Assembly (NCBI GenBank): GCA_944989445.1
Contig: CALYLW010000135.1
Span: forward strand, 281,001 to 345,000
DNA length: 64,000 nt
Origin: Ampullaceana balthica
Lineage: Eukaryota > Mollusca > Gastropoda > Lymnaeidae
Direction of reading: 5' to 3'
Of the stretch, positions 1 to 11,946 are shown in pieces. Every line of letters begins with the position of its first letter. The first letter of the stretch is position 1. The notes under the pieces were generated by a model, which saw nothing but the letters and a program-made list of their open reading frames with translations, did no database searches and was not told where the DNA came from. Both the position numbers and the translations under genes were made by a program.

Positions 1-3000
1 TGTATTCTACCTACACTTAGTACTAGTGATATATGTATGTTTGCATTGTACCTACACATAGTACTAGTGATATATGTATGTTTGCATTCTACCTACACAT
101 AGTACTAGTGATATATGTATGTTTGCATTGTACCTACACATAGTACTAGTGATATATGTATGTTTGCATTCTACCTACACATAGTACTAGTGATATATGT
201 TGATGTTTGTATTCTACCTACACATAGTACTAGTGATATATGTTGATGTTTGTATTCTACCTACACATAGTACTAGTGATATATGTTGATGTTTGCATTC
301 TACCTACACTTAGTACTAGTGATATATGTTGATGTTTGCATTCTACCTACACATAGTACTAGTGATATATATATGTTTGTATTCTACCTACACATAGTAC
401 TAGTGATATATATATGTTTGTATTCTACCTACACATAGTACTAGTGATATATGTTGATGTTTGCATTCTACCTACACATAGTACTAGTGATATATGTATG
501 TTTGTATTCTACCTACACATAGTACTAGTGATATATGTATGTTTGCATTCTACCTACACATAGTACTAGTGATATATGTTGATGTTTGTATTCTACCTAC
601 ACTTAGTACTAGTGATATATGTTGATGTTTGCATTCTACCTACACATAGTACTAGTGATATATATATGTTTGTATTCTACCTACACATAGTACTAGTGAT
701 ATATATATGTTTGTATTCTACCTACACATAGTACTAGTGATATATGTTGATGTTTGCATTCTACCTACACATAGTACTAGTGATATATGTATGTTTGTAT
801 TCTACCTACACATAGTACTAGTGATATATGTATGTTTGTATTCTACCTACACATAGTACTAGTGATATATGTTGATGTTTGTATTCTACCTACACTTAGT
901 ACTAGTGATATATGTATGTTTGCATTGTACCTACACTTAGTACTAGTGATATATGTATGTTTGTATTCTACCTACACATAGTACTAGTGATATATGTTGA
1001 TGTTTGCATTCTACCTACACATAGTACTAGTGATATATGTTGATGTTTGCATTGTACCTACACATAGTACTAGTGATATATGTTGATGTTTGTATTCTAC
1101 CTACACTTAGTACTAGTGATATATGTATGTTTGCATTGTACCTACACATAGTACTAGTGATATATGTATGTTTGCATTGTACCTACACATAGTACTAGTG
1201 ATATATGTTGATGTTTGTATTCTACCTACACATAGTACTAGTGATATAAGTATGTTTGCATTGTACCTACACATAGTACTAGTGATATATGTATGTTTGC
1301 ATTGTACCTACACATAGTACTAGTGATATATGTTTATGTTTGCATTGTACCTACACATAGTACTAGTGATATATGTTTATGTTTGCATTGTACCTACACA
1401 TAGTACTAGTGATATATGTATGTTTGCATTCTACCTACACATAGTACTAGTGATATATGTTGATGTTTGCATTGTACCTACACATAGTACTAGTGATATA
1501 TGTTGATGTTTGTATTCTACCTACACATAGTACTAGTGATATATGTTGATGTTTGTATTCTACCTACACATAGTACTAGTGATATATGTATGTTTGCATT
1601 GTACCTACACATAGTACTAGTGATATATGTATGTTTGCATTGTACCTACACATAGTACTAGTGATATATGTATGTTTGCATTCCACCTACACATAGTACT
1701 AGTTATATATGTATGTTTGCATTCTACCTACACATAGTACTAGTGATATATGTATGTTTGCATTGTACCTACACATAGTACTAGTAATATATGTATGTTT
1801 GCATTGTACCTACACATAGTACTAGTGATATATGTTGATGTTTGTATTCTACCTACACATAGTACTAGTGATATATGTATGTTTGCATTGTACCTACACA
1901 TAGTACTAGTGATATATGTATGTTTGCATTCTACCTACACATAGTACTAGTTATATATGTATGTTTGCATTCTACCTACACATAGTACTAGTGATATATG
2001 TATGTTTGCATTCTACCTACACATAGTACTAGTGATATATGTATGTTTGCATTCTACCTACACATAGTACTAGTGATATATGTATGTTTGCATTGTACCT
2101 ACACATAGTACTAGTGATATATGTATGTTTGCATTGTACCTACACATAGTACTAGTGATATATGTATGTTTGCATTCTACCTACACATAGAACTAGTGAT
2201 ATATGTATGTTTGTATTCTACCTACACATAGTACTAATGATATATGTATGTTTGCATTGTACCTACACATAGTACTAGTGATATATGTTGATGTTTGTAT
2301 TCTACCTACACATAGTACTAGTGATATATGTATGTTTGTATTCTACCTACACATAGTACTAGTGATATATGTATGTTTGTATTCTACCTACACATAGTAC
2401 TAGTGATATATGTATGTTTGTATTCTACCTACACATAGTACTAGTGATATATGTTGATGTTTGCATTCTACCTACACATAGTACTAGTGATATATGTTGA
2501 TGTTTGTATTCTACCTACACATAGTACTAGTGATATATGTTGATGTTTGCATTCTACCTACACATAGTACTAGTGATATATGTTGATGTTTGTATTCTAC
2601 CTACACATAGTACTAGTGATATATGTATGTTTGCATTGTGCCTACACATAGTACTAGTGATATATGTATGTTTGCATTGTACCTACACATAGTACTAGTG
2701 ATATATGTATGTTTGCATTGTACCTACACATAGTACTAGTAATATATGTATGTTTGCATTGTACCTACACATAGTACTAGTGATATATGTTGATGTTTGT
2801 ATTCTACCTACACATAGTACTAGTGATATATGTATGTTTGCATTGTACCTACACATAGTACTAGTGATATATGTATGTTTGCATTGTACCTACACATAGT
2901 ACTAGTGATATATGTTGATGTTTGCATTCTACCTACACATAGTACTAGTGATATGTGTATATTTGTATTGTACCTACACATAGTACTAGTGATATATGTA

Positions 3001-4704
3001 TGTTTGTATTCTACCTACACATAGTACTAGTCATATATGTATGTTTGTATTCTACCTACACATAGTACTAGTGATATATGTATGTTTGTATTCTACCTAC
3101 ACATAGTACTAGTGATATATGTATGTTTGTATTCTACCTACACATAGTACTAGTGATATATGTATGTTTGTATTCTACCTACACATAGTACTAGTGATAT
3201 ATGTATGTTTGTATTCTACCTACACATAGTACTAGTGATATATGTATGTTTGTATTCTACCTACACATAGTACTAGTGATATATGTTGATGTTTGCATTC
3301 TACCTACACATAGTACTAGTGATATATGTATGTTTGTATTCTACCTACACATAGTACTAGTGATATATTTATGTTTGTATTCTACCTACACATAGTACTA
3401 GTGATATATGTCTGTTTGTATTCTACCTACACATAGTACTAGTGATATATGTATGTTTGCATTGTACCTACACATAGTACTAGTGATATATGTTGATGTT
3501 TGCATTCTACCTACACATAGTACTAGTGATATATATATGTTTGTATTCTACCTACACATAGTACTAGTGATATATGTATGTTTGTATTCTACCTACACAT
3601 AGTACTAGTGATATATGTCTGTTTGTATTCTACCTACACATAGTACTAGTGATATTTGTATGTTTGTATTGTACCTACACATAGTACTAGTGATATATGT
3701 TGATGTTTGCATTGTACCTACACATAGTACTAGTGATATATGTATGTTTGCATTGTACCTACACATAGTACTAGTGATATATGTATGTTTGCATTGTACC
3801 TACACATAGGACTAGAGATATATGTATGTTTGCATTGTACCTACACATAATACTAGTGATATATGTATGTTTGCATTCTACCTACACATAGTACTAGTGA
3901 TATATATATGTTTGTATTCTACCTACACATAGTACTAGTGATATATGTATGTTTGTATTCTACCTACACATAGTACTAGTGATATATGTCTGTTTGTATT
4001 CTACCTACACATAGTACTAGTGATATATGTATGTTTGCATTGTACCTACACATAGTACTAGTGATATATGTATGTTTGTATTCTACCTACACATAGTACT
4101 AGTGATATATGTATGTTTGTATTCTACCTACACATAGTACTAGTGATATATGTTGATGTTTGCATTCTACCTACACATAGTACTAGTGATATATGTATGT
4201 TTGTATTCTACCTACACATAGTACTAGTGATATATGTATGTTTGTATTCTACCTACACATAGTACTAGTGATATATGTTGATGTTTGCATTCTACCTACA
4301 CATAGTACTAGTGATATATATATGTTTGTATTCTACCTACACATAGTACTAGTGATATATGTATGTTTGTATTCTACCTACACATAGTACTAGTGATATA
4401 TGTCTGTTTGTATTCTACCTACACATAGTACTAGTGATATATGTATGTTTGCATTGTACCTACACATAGTACTAGTGATATATGTATGTTTGCATTCTAC
4501 CTACACATAGTACTAGTGATATATGTATGTTTGCATTGTACCTACACATAGTACTAGTGATATATGTATGTGTGCATTCTACCTACACATAGTACTAGTG
4601 ATATATGTATGTTTGCATTCTACCTACACATAGTACTAGTGATATATGTATGTTTGCATTCTACCTACACATAGTACTAGTGATATATGTTGATGTTTGC
4701 ATTC
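1..4704. repeat. 41/43-bp minisatellite, about 113 copies
   Basis: The unit contains CTACCTACACATAGTACTAG followed by TGATATATG and then either TATGTT (41 bp) or TTGATGTT (43 bp). The two length classes and a TGCATT/TGTATT, TCTAC/TGTAC polymorphism are intermingled. The array runs from the window edge to 4704 and lies in the first intron of gene A. Open frames of 64 residues recur only because of unit spacing. Confidence 0.97.
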
Positions 4705-4834
4705 GATCAATTAGTTCGGGTTCCATTAAACGCGATGCTTACTTTCAGTTCTCCAACTTAACCAATTGTCCATTAGTTTTGTACAGATCAAGTCAATCAA
4801 GTATATCTTAAACTAAATATTTATCATTTAACAG

Positions 4835-5100
4835 ATGTTTGCCGTTATCCATGGATGAATGCCGCTGTCCAACTTGCTATGACGAACGTCAGGCCATCCA
4901 TGCCGAGTTCTCCAAGTGGCGACCTGACGATGTCCGGTGTCTTGTTAAAACTTTCAGTTCCCAGGAGGCGTGCAGACTTCTCAACAGTTCAACTCTGTAT
5001 TTTGTTGGGGACTCGTTCGTTAGACACGTTTTCGTTGCCATGGTGATCTTACTTTCGAACAACACTGTGGACGGAGCTTTGAAGTCGGATGTTCATCTGT
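4835..5100 (+). CDS. Gene A exon 2 (partial gene): GDS nucleophile block
   Basis: The upstream paralogue of gene B. Acceptor TTTAACAG, 266 nt, phases identical to gene B exon 2, donor T|GTACGG. It encodes LPLSMDECRCPTCYDERQ.. and YFVGDSFVRHVF, with the GDS serine at codon 60 of the exon. Reading past the donor reaches TAA within four codons, so the splice is needed. No exon 1 is visible: positions 1-4704 are one tandem array, so exon 1 must lie upstream of the window. A 26-bp minisatellite starts about 20 nt after the donor. Confidence 0.75.
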
Positions 5101-5119
5101 GTACGGGATAAGTAAGCAT

Positions 5120-6303
5120 GAGTCAATAAGCCAATCGACACCAATAGGACAATGAGCCAATCCACACCGATACGACAATCAGCCAATCGACACCGATAGG
5201 ACAATCAGCCAATCGACACCAATAGGACAATGAGCCAATCCACACCGATACGACAATCAGCCAATCGACACCGATAGGGCAATCAGCCAATCGACACCCA
5301 TAGGACAATCAGTCAATCCACACCAATACGACAATCAGCCAATCGACACCGATAGGACAATCAGTCAATCGACACCGATAGGACAATGAGCCAATCCACA
5401 CCAATACGACAATCAGCCAATCCACACCAATAGGACAATGAGCCAATCCACACCAATACGACAATCAGCCAATCGACACCGATAGGACAATGAGCCAATC
5501 CACACCAATACGACAATCAGCCAATCCACACCAATAGGACAATGAGAAAATCCACACCAATACGACAATGAGCCAATCCACACCAATAGGACAATGAGCC
5601 AATCCACACCAATACGACAATCAGCCAATCGACACCAATAGGACAATGAGCCAATCCACACCAATACGACAATCAGCCAATCCACACCAAGAGGACAATG
5701 AGAAAATCCACACCAATACGACAATGAGCCAATCCACACCAATACGACAATCAGCCAATCGACACCGATAGGACAATGAGCCAATCCACACCAATACGAC
5801 AATCAGCCAATCGACACGAATAGGACAATGAGGCAATCCACACCAATAGGACAATGAGCCAATCGACACCCATAGGACAATGAGCCAATCCACACCAATA
5901 CGACAATCAGCCAATCCACACCGATAGGACAATCAGCCAATCGACACCCATATTACAATGAGCCAATCCACACCAATACGACAATCAGCCAATCGACACC
6001 AATATGACAATGAGTAAATCCACACCAATAGGACAATCAGCCAATCGACACCCATAGGACAATGAGCCAATCCACACCAATAAGACAATCAGCCAATCCA
6101 CACCGATAGGACAATCAGCCAATCGACACCCATATTACAATGAGCCAATCCACACCAATACGACAATCAGCCAATCGACACCCATAGGACAATGAGCCAA
6201 TCCACACCAATAAGACAATCAGTCATTCCACACCGATAGGACAATCAGCCAGTCTATAGCCATAGGACAATCAGCCAATCCACACCCATAGGACAATCAG
6301 CCT
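5120..6303. repeat. 26-bp minisatellite, about 45 copies, CCAAT-rich
   Basis: The unit is built from AGCCAATC, GACACCAATA and GGACAATG with C/G and G/C variants. Most units carry a CCAAT pentamer, many two. It begins about 20 nt after the exon 2 donor of gene A. The minus-strand open frames here are repeat artefacts (three units equal 26 codons). Confidence 0.97.
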
Positions 6304-6862
6304 AACTATATGTCCAGCAAATCTACAAGGATTAAAGAAATAAGTCCAAACATTAGTAAAATTTATTTGAAATAAATCATGAAATATTCGTTTAATATCT
6401 ATCCATAATTATTTTATACCTCTCCATATTCATTTTATATCTCTCCATATTTATTTTATTTTTCTCCTTATTTATTTTATATCTATCCATATTTATTTTA
6501 CATCTACCCATATTTATTTAAAGATATAAAAATACTTTTGATAAGCTTGTCCCCATTCTAAACATTTGCAATAAACAACAAACACTATTTTTTCTGTTAG
6601 AAATCTGCATCAGTTATTTGTGTTAGACATCTCCATCAGTTATTTGTGTTAGACATCTCCATCAGTTATTTGTGTTAGACATCTCCATCAGTTATTTGTG
6701 TTAGACATCTCCATCAGTTATTTGTGTTAGACATCTCCATCAGTTATTTGTGTTAGACATCTCCATCAGTTATTTGTGTTAGACATCTCCATCAGTTATT
6801 TGTGTTGCATTATTTATTTAACGATTTCCCACTTTAAAATAAGGAATTTTGTAACCAACCCC
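6304..6862. repeat. AT-rich intron with a degenerate 24-bp run and a 26-bp array
   Basis: At 6395-6521 about five degenerate copies of a roughly 24-bp AT-rich unit (ATCTCTCCATATTTATTTTA core) are seen. At 6595-6806 there are eight copies of a 26-bp unit (AGACATCTCCATCAGTTATT core), nearly identical except for the first. The remainder is AT-rich with no supported gene. Confidence 0.9.
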
Positions 6863-7225
6863 CATACCATCTCGTCCTATCGTCATACCATCTTGTCCTA
6901 TTGTCATACCATCTTGTCCTATTGTCATACCATCTCGTCCTATTGTCATACCATCTCGTCCTATTGTCATCCCATCTCCTCCTATTGTCATACCATCTCG
7001 TCCTATTGTCATACCATCTCGTCCTATTGCCATACCATCTCGTCCTATTGTCATACCATCTCGTCCTATTGTCATACCATCTCGTCCTATTGTCATACCA
7101 TCTCGCCCTATTGTCATCCCATCTCGTCCTATTGTCATCCCATCTCGTCCTATTGTCATACCATCTCGTCCTATTGTCATACCATCTCGTCCTATTGTCA
7201 TACCATCTCACGCTTTGGTCATACA
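6863..7225. repeat. 21-bp minisatellite, about 17 copies
   Basis: The unit is CATACCATCTCGTCCTATTG plus T. The unit is a multiple of three, so long frames are open on both strands. The array is interrupted by the element at 7241-9105; degenerate copies (CATACCATCTCTCCCGCTGG and later) resume at 9113-9150, so both flanks belong to one older array. Confidence 0.95.
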
Positions 7226-7519
7226 TTCCAACTCTAATTTAGAATTACGGACACTTCGACCCCGGGCGTTTCGACCCCGGACGGTTCGAACCTGCCAGTT
7301 CGACCCCAGGACGTTTCGACCCCAGGACGTTTCGACCTCGGATGTTTCGACCCTTTCGTTACTACACAGTGAAATGTTTTTATTTATTCTTTGTTTATAA
7401 AAAAAATATTTTTAGGAATTACGTTTTGGTATATTATCAATTAAAAATTAAAAAAACAGTGTCTCCACTCCAATCCAAAAACACACTTAATAAACAACCC
7501 CGTAAAAACAAAGTTTTTG

Positions 7520-7915
7520 ACTATAAATCCCTTACATATGAGACATAACTAAAAGTATTGATTATGTTCAAAAGTGACAAACATTTACAGACTGAAACCG
7601 AAATTATCTCCCTTGGCTTTAAAACTAGGTCAACTCTAGCAGACGACGACTAAACATTCTAAATAGTGATTTATATAGTATAGATAAACTAAAAATGCAT
7701 TAATTTAAATTATGGTACGTTCGATTGATCTGAAATTTTGATACGATGCATTGTTAGGTGAGACGGGTCCGTGTGCCAAATTTCAGCTCGATGGCTTTAC
7801 TGGAAGTGGGTCATTTTCGACTTTTGTTTTTCGGCGGGCGGACGGGCGTCGCGGGACGACGGGACGACGGTCGACGACGAATGAGACGGCGGTGAAGTTA
7901 ATATAAGGGATTTAA
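7520..7915 (+). mobile_element. MITE-like interspersed repeat (GATCTGAAATTTTGAT family)
   Basis: It starts near CTATAAATCCCTTACATA and ends at AATATAAGGGATTTA, which are inverted copies of each other. Internal blocks (GAGACATAACTAAAAGTATT; GATCTGAAATTTTGATA; CAGCTCGAT) recur at about 31917-32340 (+), partly at 36560-36680 (+), at 37080-37515 (-) and weakly at 49010-49150. No coding capacity. Confidence 0.65.
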
Positions 7916-8294
7916 AAAGGACCTAATTTATAAAATTGGGTTTTAAGAATGTATATACGATTTTTAGGTCGTTCAATGATTTTCGCTGTGAAAGTAAAAA
8001 CAAATGAACGTTTGTTTGTTTTTTGGCTTTTTTAAAAAAGGTGTCGACATGCTGAACGACGCACCTCGCAGGTGCTGTTACCATTACAAACCCGCGCCCT
8101 TCCATTCACTTCTGTTTCTTGTGTTCCTTAACACGCGAAGACCTCCCTCGCAGAAATACTGATTTTAATAAGACGTACTAAGTTGTCATTGTTTAAAGTT
8201 AATAAATTTCAATAGTTAATACCGCCGCCTAGCAGACAATAACATTCAAGCTGCTTGACCCGTTTGACCTGACTGAACGTTCGTCAACGTCAAT

Positions 8295-8499
8295 CAGGAT
8301 CGGCCTTTGGGGTGGCAGCTGGAGCAATCGCCCCAGGCCCCGCGCTTAGTGGGGCCCCGCGTTTAAGACTTGAGACAATATTTTAATAATAAAATAGCCG
8401 GAAGATATTGCACTCCTGAGTTTGCGCGAGAATTGATCTAGTGGGGCCCCACGGGGTCATTGTTGCACCAGGCCTCGTGCGTACCTAACGCCGCCTCTG
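8295..8499. mobile_element. hAT-like MITE, 205 bp
   Basis: The right terminus CTAACGCCGCCTCTG and the left terminus CAGGATCGGCC are imperfect inverted repeats. Flanking 8-bp direct repeats are ACGTCAAT (8287-8294) and ACGTCACT (8500-8507), one mismatch. The interior has complementary GGCCCC/GGGGCC tracts. Confidence 0.6.
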
Positions 8500-8507
8500 A
8501 CGTCACT

Positions 8508-8860
8508 GATGTTTACATTTTATCCGATGGTTTCATGATGACATGTTAGGAAGGCTAGACTCAGTGACCACCACAGCATGTCGTGTGCTGGCGAGGGTTA
8601 TGGGGTAGGTAAATAGAGTGAGTGGGGGCAGAGAGAATGTAGGCCTTTAGAAAGGACTATCTGACCATATTGGGGTGGGGGTGGAGTTGGATAGGTTTGG
8701 AAGGACTTTCTACCTCAGAGGAATGGCACATTTATCACAATCATGAATTCGCGCTGAATGTTGACTGGCTGTCCGTGTATATACAAATAATGATTTCAAA
8801 CTGTATTTAATTTTTAATGGATAATAAATAATATTAAGTTAAATTTTTTTTATAAAAAAA
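8508..8860. other. Interval inside the composite element with nothing recognised
   Basis: Unique-looking sequence changing to AT-rich before the right subterminal repeats. No open frame, RNA gene or repeat that I can support. Confidence 0.4.
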
Positions 8861-9163
8861 ATTATTTTAACTTTAAAAAAAAATATTTAAAAAAAAATAC
8901 TACATTGTAGATACGAAAGGGCCGAACCGTCCGGGGTCGAAACGTCCTGTAGTCGAACTGTCCGGGTCGAATCGCCCAGGGTCGAATCGCCCAGGGTCGA
9001 ACCGACCAGTGTCGAAACATCATGGGGTCGAAACGTCCTGTGGTCGAACTGGCAGGGTCGAACCGTCCGGGGTCGAATCGTCCGGGGTCGAAGTGTCCGA
9101 CCACCCTAATTTCATACCATCTCTCCCGCTGGTCTTACCATCCCGTCTGATGCTCATCCCCAG

Positions 9164-9261
9164 CACTGAAGGCACCATGTACCGACTGGCACCAAATCAC
9201 AGGCCTCACGTGTAGAGATCTGTTGGACGAGAGCAGAACTCTGTGTTACGACACAGTCACT
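9164..9261 (+). CDS. Gene A exon 3: small cysteine exon
   Basis: 98 nt, acceptor CATCCCCAG, donor CACT|GTGAGT. It joins the phase-1 donor of exon 2 to make a Ser codon, then reads LKAPCTDWHQITGLTCRDLLDESRTLCYDTVT and ends in phase 0. Length and phase are identical to the gene B exon at 38144-38241, with matching residues around the CR..LL.ES..LC block. It lies just downstream of the inverted-repeat element that ends at 9105. Confidence 0.75.
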
Positions 9262-9647
9262 GTGAGTTATTCTCAATTAAACACAATACATTGTCTCCCC
9301 TTTTGGCCGACTACTCAGGTTGTCTACTTATATTTCTGAGGTGCTAGATTAGAACAAATGATTAAATAAAAGATGTCAAAGCCTTAATAAAAAAAGAAAA
9401 TGTTTGCTAAATTCCATTTCATTCGCAGAGCGCTAGTGTTGCTAATACAGATTGCTACAACTTCTTTGGATTGTTTATTCTTTTTAGGTCCAGTCTTGAA
9501 GTTTCTTATTTACTTTTCCCGTTTTTGATCCAAAGACCAGACAAATTTTTTTTATTGGATTTAAAATCTCACTTGTCATGTATCGAGTGTCACGTGATTT
9601 ATGTTTGAAATTTACACATTCTGTAATCTCGTGACAAATAGCATGCT

Positions 9648-10093
9648 ACAATCTCATACTACAATCTGACGGTACAATCTGATGGTACAATCTGATGGTA
9701 TGATCTGATGGTACAATCTGATGGTACAATCTGACGGAACAATCTGATGGTATAATCTGATGGTATGATCTGATGGAACAATCTGACGGTACAATGTGAT
9801 GGTACAATCTGACGGTACAATCTGATGGTACAATCTGATGGTACAATGTGATAGTACAATCTGATGGTACAATCTGATAGTACAATCTGATGGTACAATC
9901 TGATGATACAATCTGATGGTACAATCTGATGGTACAATCTGATGGTACAATCTGATGGTACAATCTGATAGTACAATCTGATGGTACAATCTGATAGTAC
10001 AATCTGATGGTACAATCTGATGGTACAATCTGATGGTACAATCTGAAGGTAAAATCTGACGGTACAATCTGACGGTACAATCTGACGGTACAA
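9648..10093. repeat. 13-bp minisatellite, about 34 copies
   Basis: The unit is AATCTGATGGTAC with GATAGTAC, GACGGTAC and TATGATC variants. It lies in the last intron of gene A, ending about 300 nt before the exon 4 acceptor. All three minus-strand frames are open because 13 bp cycles frames without creating a stop; this is not evidence for a gene. Confidence 0.96.
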
Positions 10094-10389
10094 GCTCCAT
10101 TAAGCATTATGTTGAAATCTCAGGATTATATTATCATTGTTTAACCTCATGTTAAGTAATAATATTTGTTGAAAAAATGCTAGATTAGAATTTACATTAC
10201 AATTTATTCTACTATCTATTTTTAACGCATTAAAACCTAACACTGCAATTAACACTTACCATATAATTGCATAATCTAATGTTAACTTATACTTTATAGG
10301 CAAATGGTTCCATCTATTCTTACAATATAATGCCGCTCTTTAGTTTTACCATAGTAAAGTTAAAAACTGAAAGCCCTTTCCACTTCCAG

Positions 10390-11736
10390 GTCAGATATGT
10401 TCAAGTATTTCCATCCCAAGAATTATCCTTGACAGAGCCTCTCCTCCACTCAGTGCGTCACACCAACAAGTCAATCGTCATCATGGGGCTCGGCATACAT
10501 GACGACTTCAATTTTAACGTTGTCAACAACAAATTTCTACTTCCGTTTCTCAACATGCGTCAGTACTTGTCTACGTCACATGATCGAAGTTTGGATCTTA
10601 AACATGTTCTCACAAATTTCGGCTCTCAGAGTTCAGACACAACAGCGGTTAACACTCGCCTAACAAATCATTCAAACCCTTTGGAATATTTGATACAGAG
10701 AGATTTAGACGCCGCACTTAGAGAGAAGGGTCTGCTCTTCAATAATATCTGGGAAAAGGCAGAACATTTTAGGAAGCAGACAGACTTTGTGAATAGTCCA
10801 GACAGTTTGTTGAAAGGCACCACAAAAGTTTTGAGGCAATCTTCAGTCAGCCATGACACTTCTGAACATCTGTTCTCATTTCTACTCAGGTTGACTGGCG
10901 GAGGACCCAGGTTTTCAAACAACGGGCCAGCATTAGTTTCGAATTTCTCTCTAGAAGGTGACCAAGAGAATGGACCGTACAAGAACTCAACCGTTCCAGG
11001 CACAATTTTTTCAAAATTTTCAGAAAAATTACAAAGTAAAACAGCGGGAACAGTACAAGACACAGACAGTTTACAAACCGCGGGACTCCGTTCCGGCCCC
11101 CACACCAATCTCGCAGCAGACGTTCAAACAGCTCCACGGGAAACACCTTCAAACGGCTCATATTTATACCCAAAAGAGAATGTTAGAAAAACGCCCGCCG
11201 TGTCTGAAATGGTGCACGGAGGTAACACTAAAGAACTGCAACTCAATTTAGATGAAGGTAGCTCGAAAACATCTCATGGCTACCCTGAAAGAGTTCACTT
11301 AAAGCAGCCAACTCGGAGACTGCTGGGTGTTGGAATTCCTCCAGACAACCATCCCAGAGACAGTGTTAACGTTTTACCATCACCATCTGCTGTGGCTGGC
11401 AACACTAGGGACCAGAATGTTGTGTTTGAAAAGTTTCCAAGAGAGGGCGTGGATGTTGAGAAGTTGTGGCCCCGACTGTTGTGGATAGGAGCCCACGCCC
11501 CTGGGTTGCTGAAATCTCCCAAATTTCAAAGACAAACAGCAGACGGCGTGCAAGAGTTCAACACACGAGTTCAGAGAGTCCTCCAGCGATGGCGTGTGCC
11601 GTACCTGGACACATTCAGTTTGACCAATGGAACGGTCAGTTTTGATGGCACGCATTACGGATGGGGGATAAATATGATGAAAGTCAATATGATACTAACA
11701 TACATGGAGGCGGAGCTTGTACCGGGGTGGGATTGA
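10390..11736 (+). CDS. Gene A exon 4: C-terminal SGNH domain with long insertion
   Basis: Terminal exon with acceptor CACTTCCAG, phase 0, encoding 448 residues plus TGA. It begins VRYVQVFPSQEL.. and keeps MGLGIHDDFNF and SFDGTHYG (predicted catalytic Asp/His). Compared with gene B it has about 225 extra residues (roughly exon residues 105-330), polar, rich in Ser, Asn and Gly, with several N-x-S/T sites, open throughout and lying between the two catalytic blocks. The last 298 nt before the terminal Asp codon are near identical to gene B. An in-frame ATG at 10330 lies in the intron and is not the start. Exons 2-4 give about 569 residues, so the full protein would be near 710. Confidence 0.8.
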   Translation, partial: VRYVQVFPSQELSLTEPLLHSVRHTNKSIVIMGLGIHDDFNFNVVNNKFLLPFLNMRQYLSTSHDRSLDLKHVLTNFGSQSSDTTAVNTRLTNHSNPLEYLIQRDLDAALREKGLLFNNIWEKAEHFRKQTDFVNSPDSLLKGTTKVLRQSSVSHDTSEHLFSFLLRLTGGGPRFSNNGPALVSNFSLEGDQENGPYKNSTVPGTIFSKFSEKLQSKTAGTVQDTDSLQTAGLRSGPHTNLAADVQTAPRETPSNGSYLYPKENVRKTPAVSEMVHGGNTKELQLNLDEGSSKTSHGYPERVHLKQPTRRLLGVGIPPDNHPRDSVNVLPSPSAVAGNTRDQNVVFEKFPREGVDVEKLWPRLLWIGAHAPGLLKSPKFQRQTADGVQEFNTRVQRVLQRWRVPYLDTFSLTNGTVSFDGTHYGWGINMMKVNMILTYMEAELVPGWD

Positions 11737-11946
11737 AGATGATAAGTCAGTTTGGAGAAACGTGCAATATGATCAAATGATAAGTACTGGCCAGGCCTAG
11801 ATGACTTAGATAAGTACCTGCCAGGCCTGGTTGGCTCAGATAAGTACTGGTTGGCGTCTGTCCAATGACAAGGAGCGTGAATCCAACTGGATTAAAACTA
11901 ACTATGAGATGCTTGAAATTTTTAGGAAAAAAATATTTCTAAGTAG

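Larger units (their letters stand above)
7241..9105. mobile_element. Composite element with inverted subterminal TTCGACCCC repeats
   Basis: The left end (7245-7350) has about six 16-bp units of TTCGACCCC(A/G)GGACG type. The right end (8920-9100) has the same motif on the opposite strand in the same relative order, e.g. GGACACTTCGACCCCGG at both outer ends. A 7-bp direct repeat CTAATTT flanks it (7234-7240 and 9106-9112). The centre carries nested MITEs and no recognisable transposase, so it is a non-autonomous DNA-transposon-like element of unassigned superfamily. The 60-codon minus-strand frame at 7923-8105 is not convincing. Confidence 0.7.

Noticed and set aside
1..4704. CRISPR array or centromeric satellite
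   Set aside because: Repeats are head-to-tail with no unique spacers and the locus is eukaryotic. Position in an intron and small size argue against a centromere.
5101..5111. Exon 2 of gene A ending at GATAA|GTAAGC
   Set aside because: It would place an in-frame TAA before the donor and break the phase with exon 3; T|GTACGG at 5100 fits both and is shared with gene B.
7923..8105. 60-codon minus-strand frame MEGRGFVMV..
   Set aside because: Short, crosses the edge of a MITE-like repeat, no recognised domain, no splice or start context support.
9646..10107. Three overlapping minus-strand frames of about 150 codons
   Set aside because: A 13-bp unit without stops opens all three frames on that strand; no coding signal beyond the array.
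10330..10389. ATG at 10330 (and at 47117 in gene B) as gene starts
   Set aside because: Both lie in introns upstream of CAG acceptors; paralogue similarity begins exactly at 10390 and 47147.
10668..11108. Minus-strand frame of 146 codons inside gene A exon 4
   Set aside because: Shadow of the + strand coding exon; the + strand has splice phase, paralogue and motif support.
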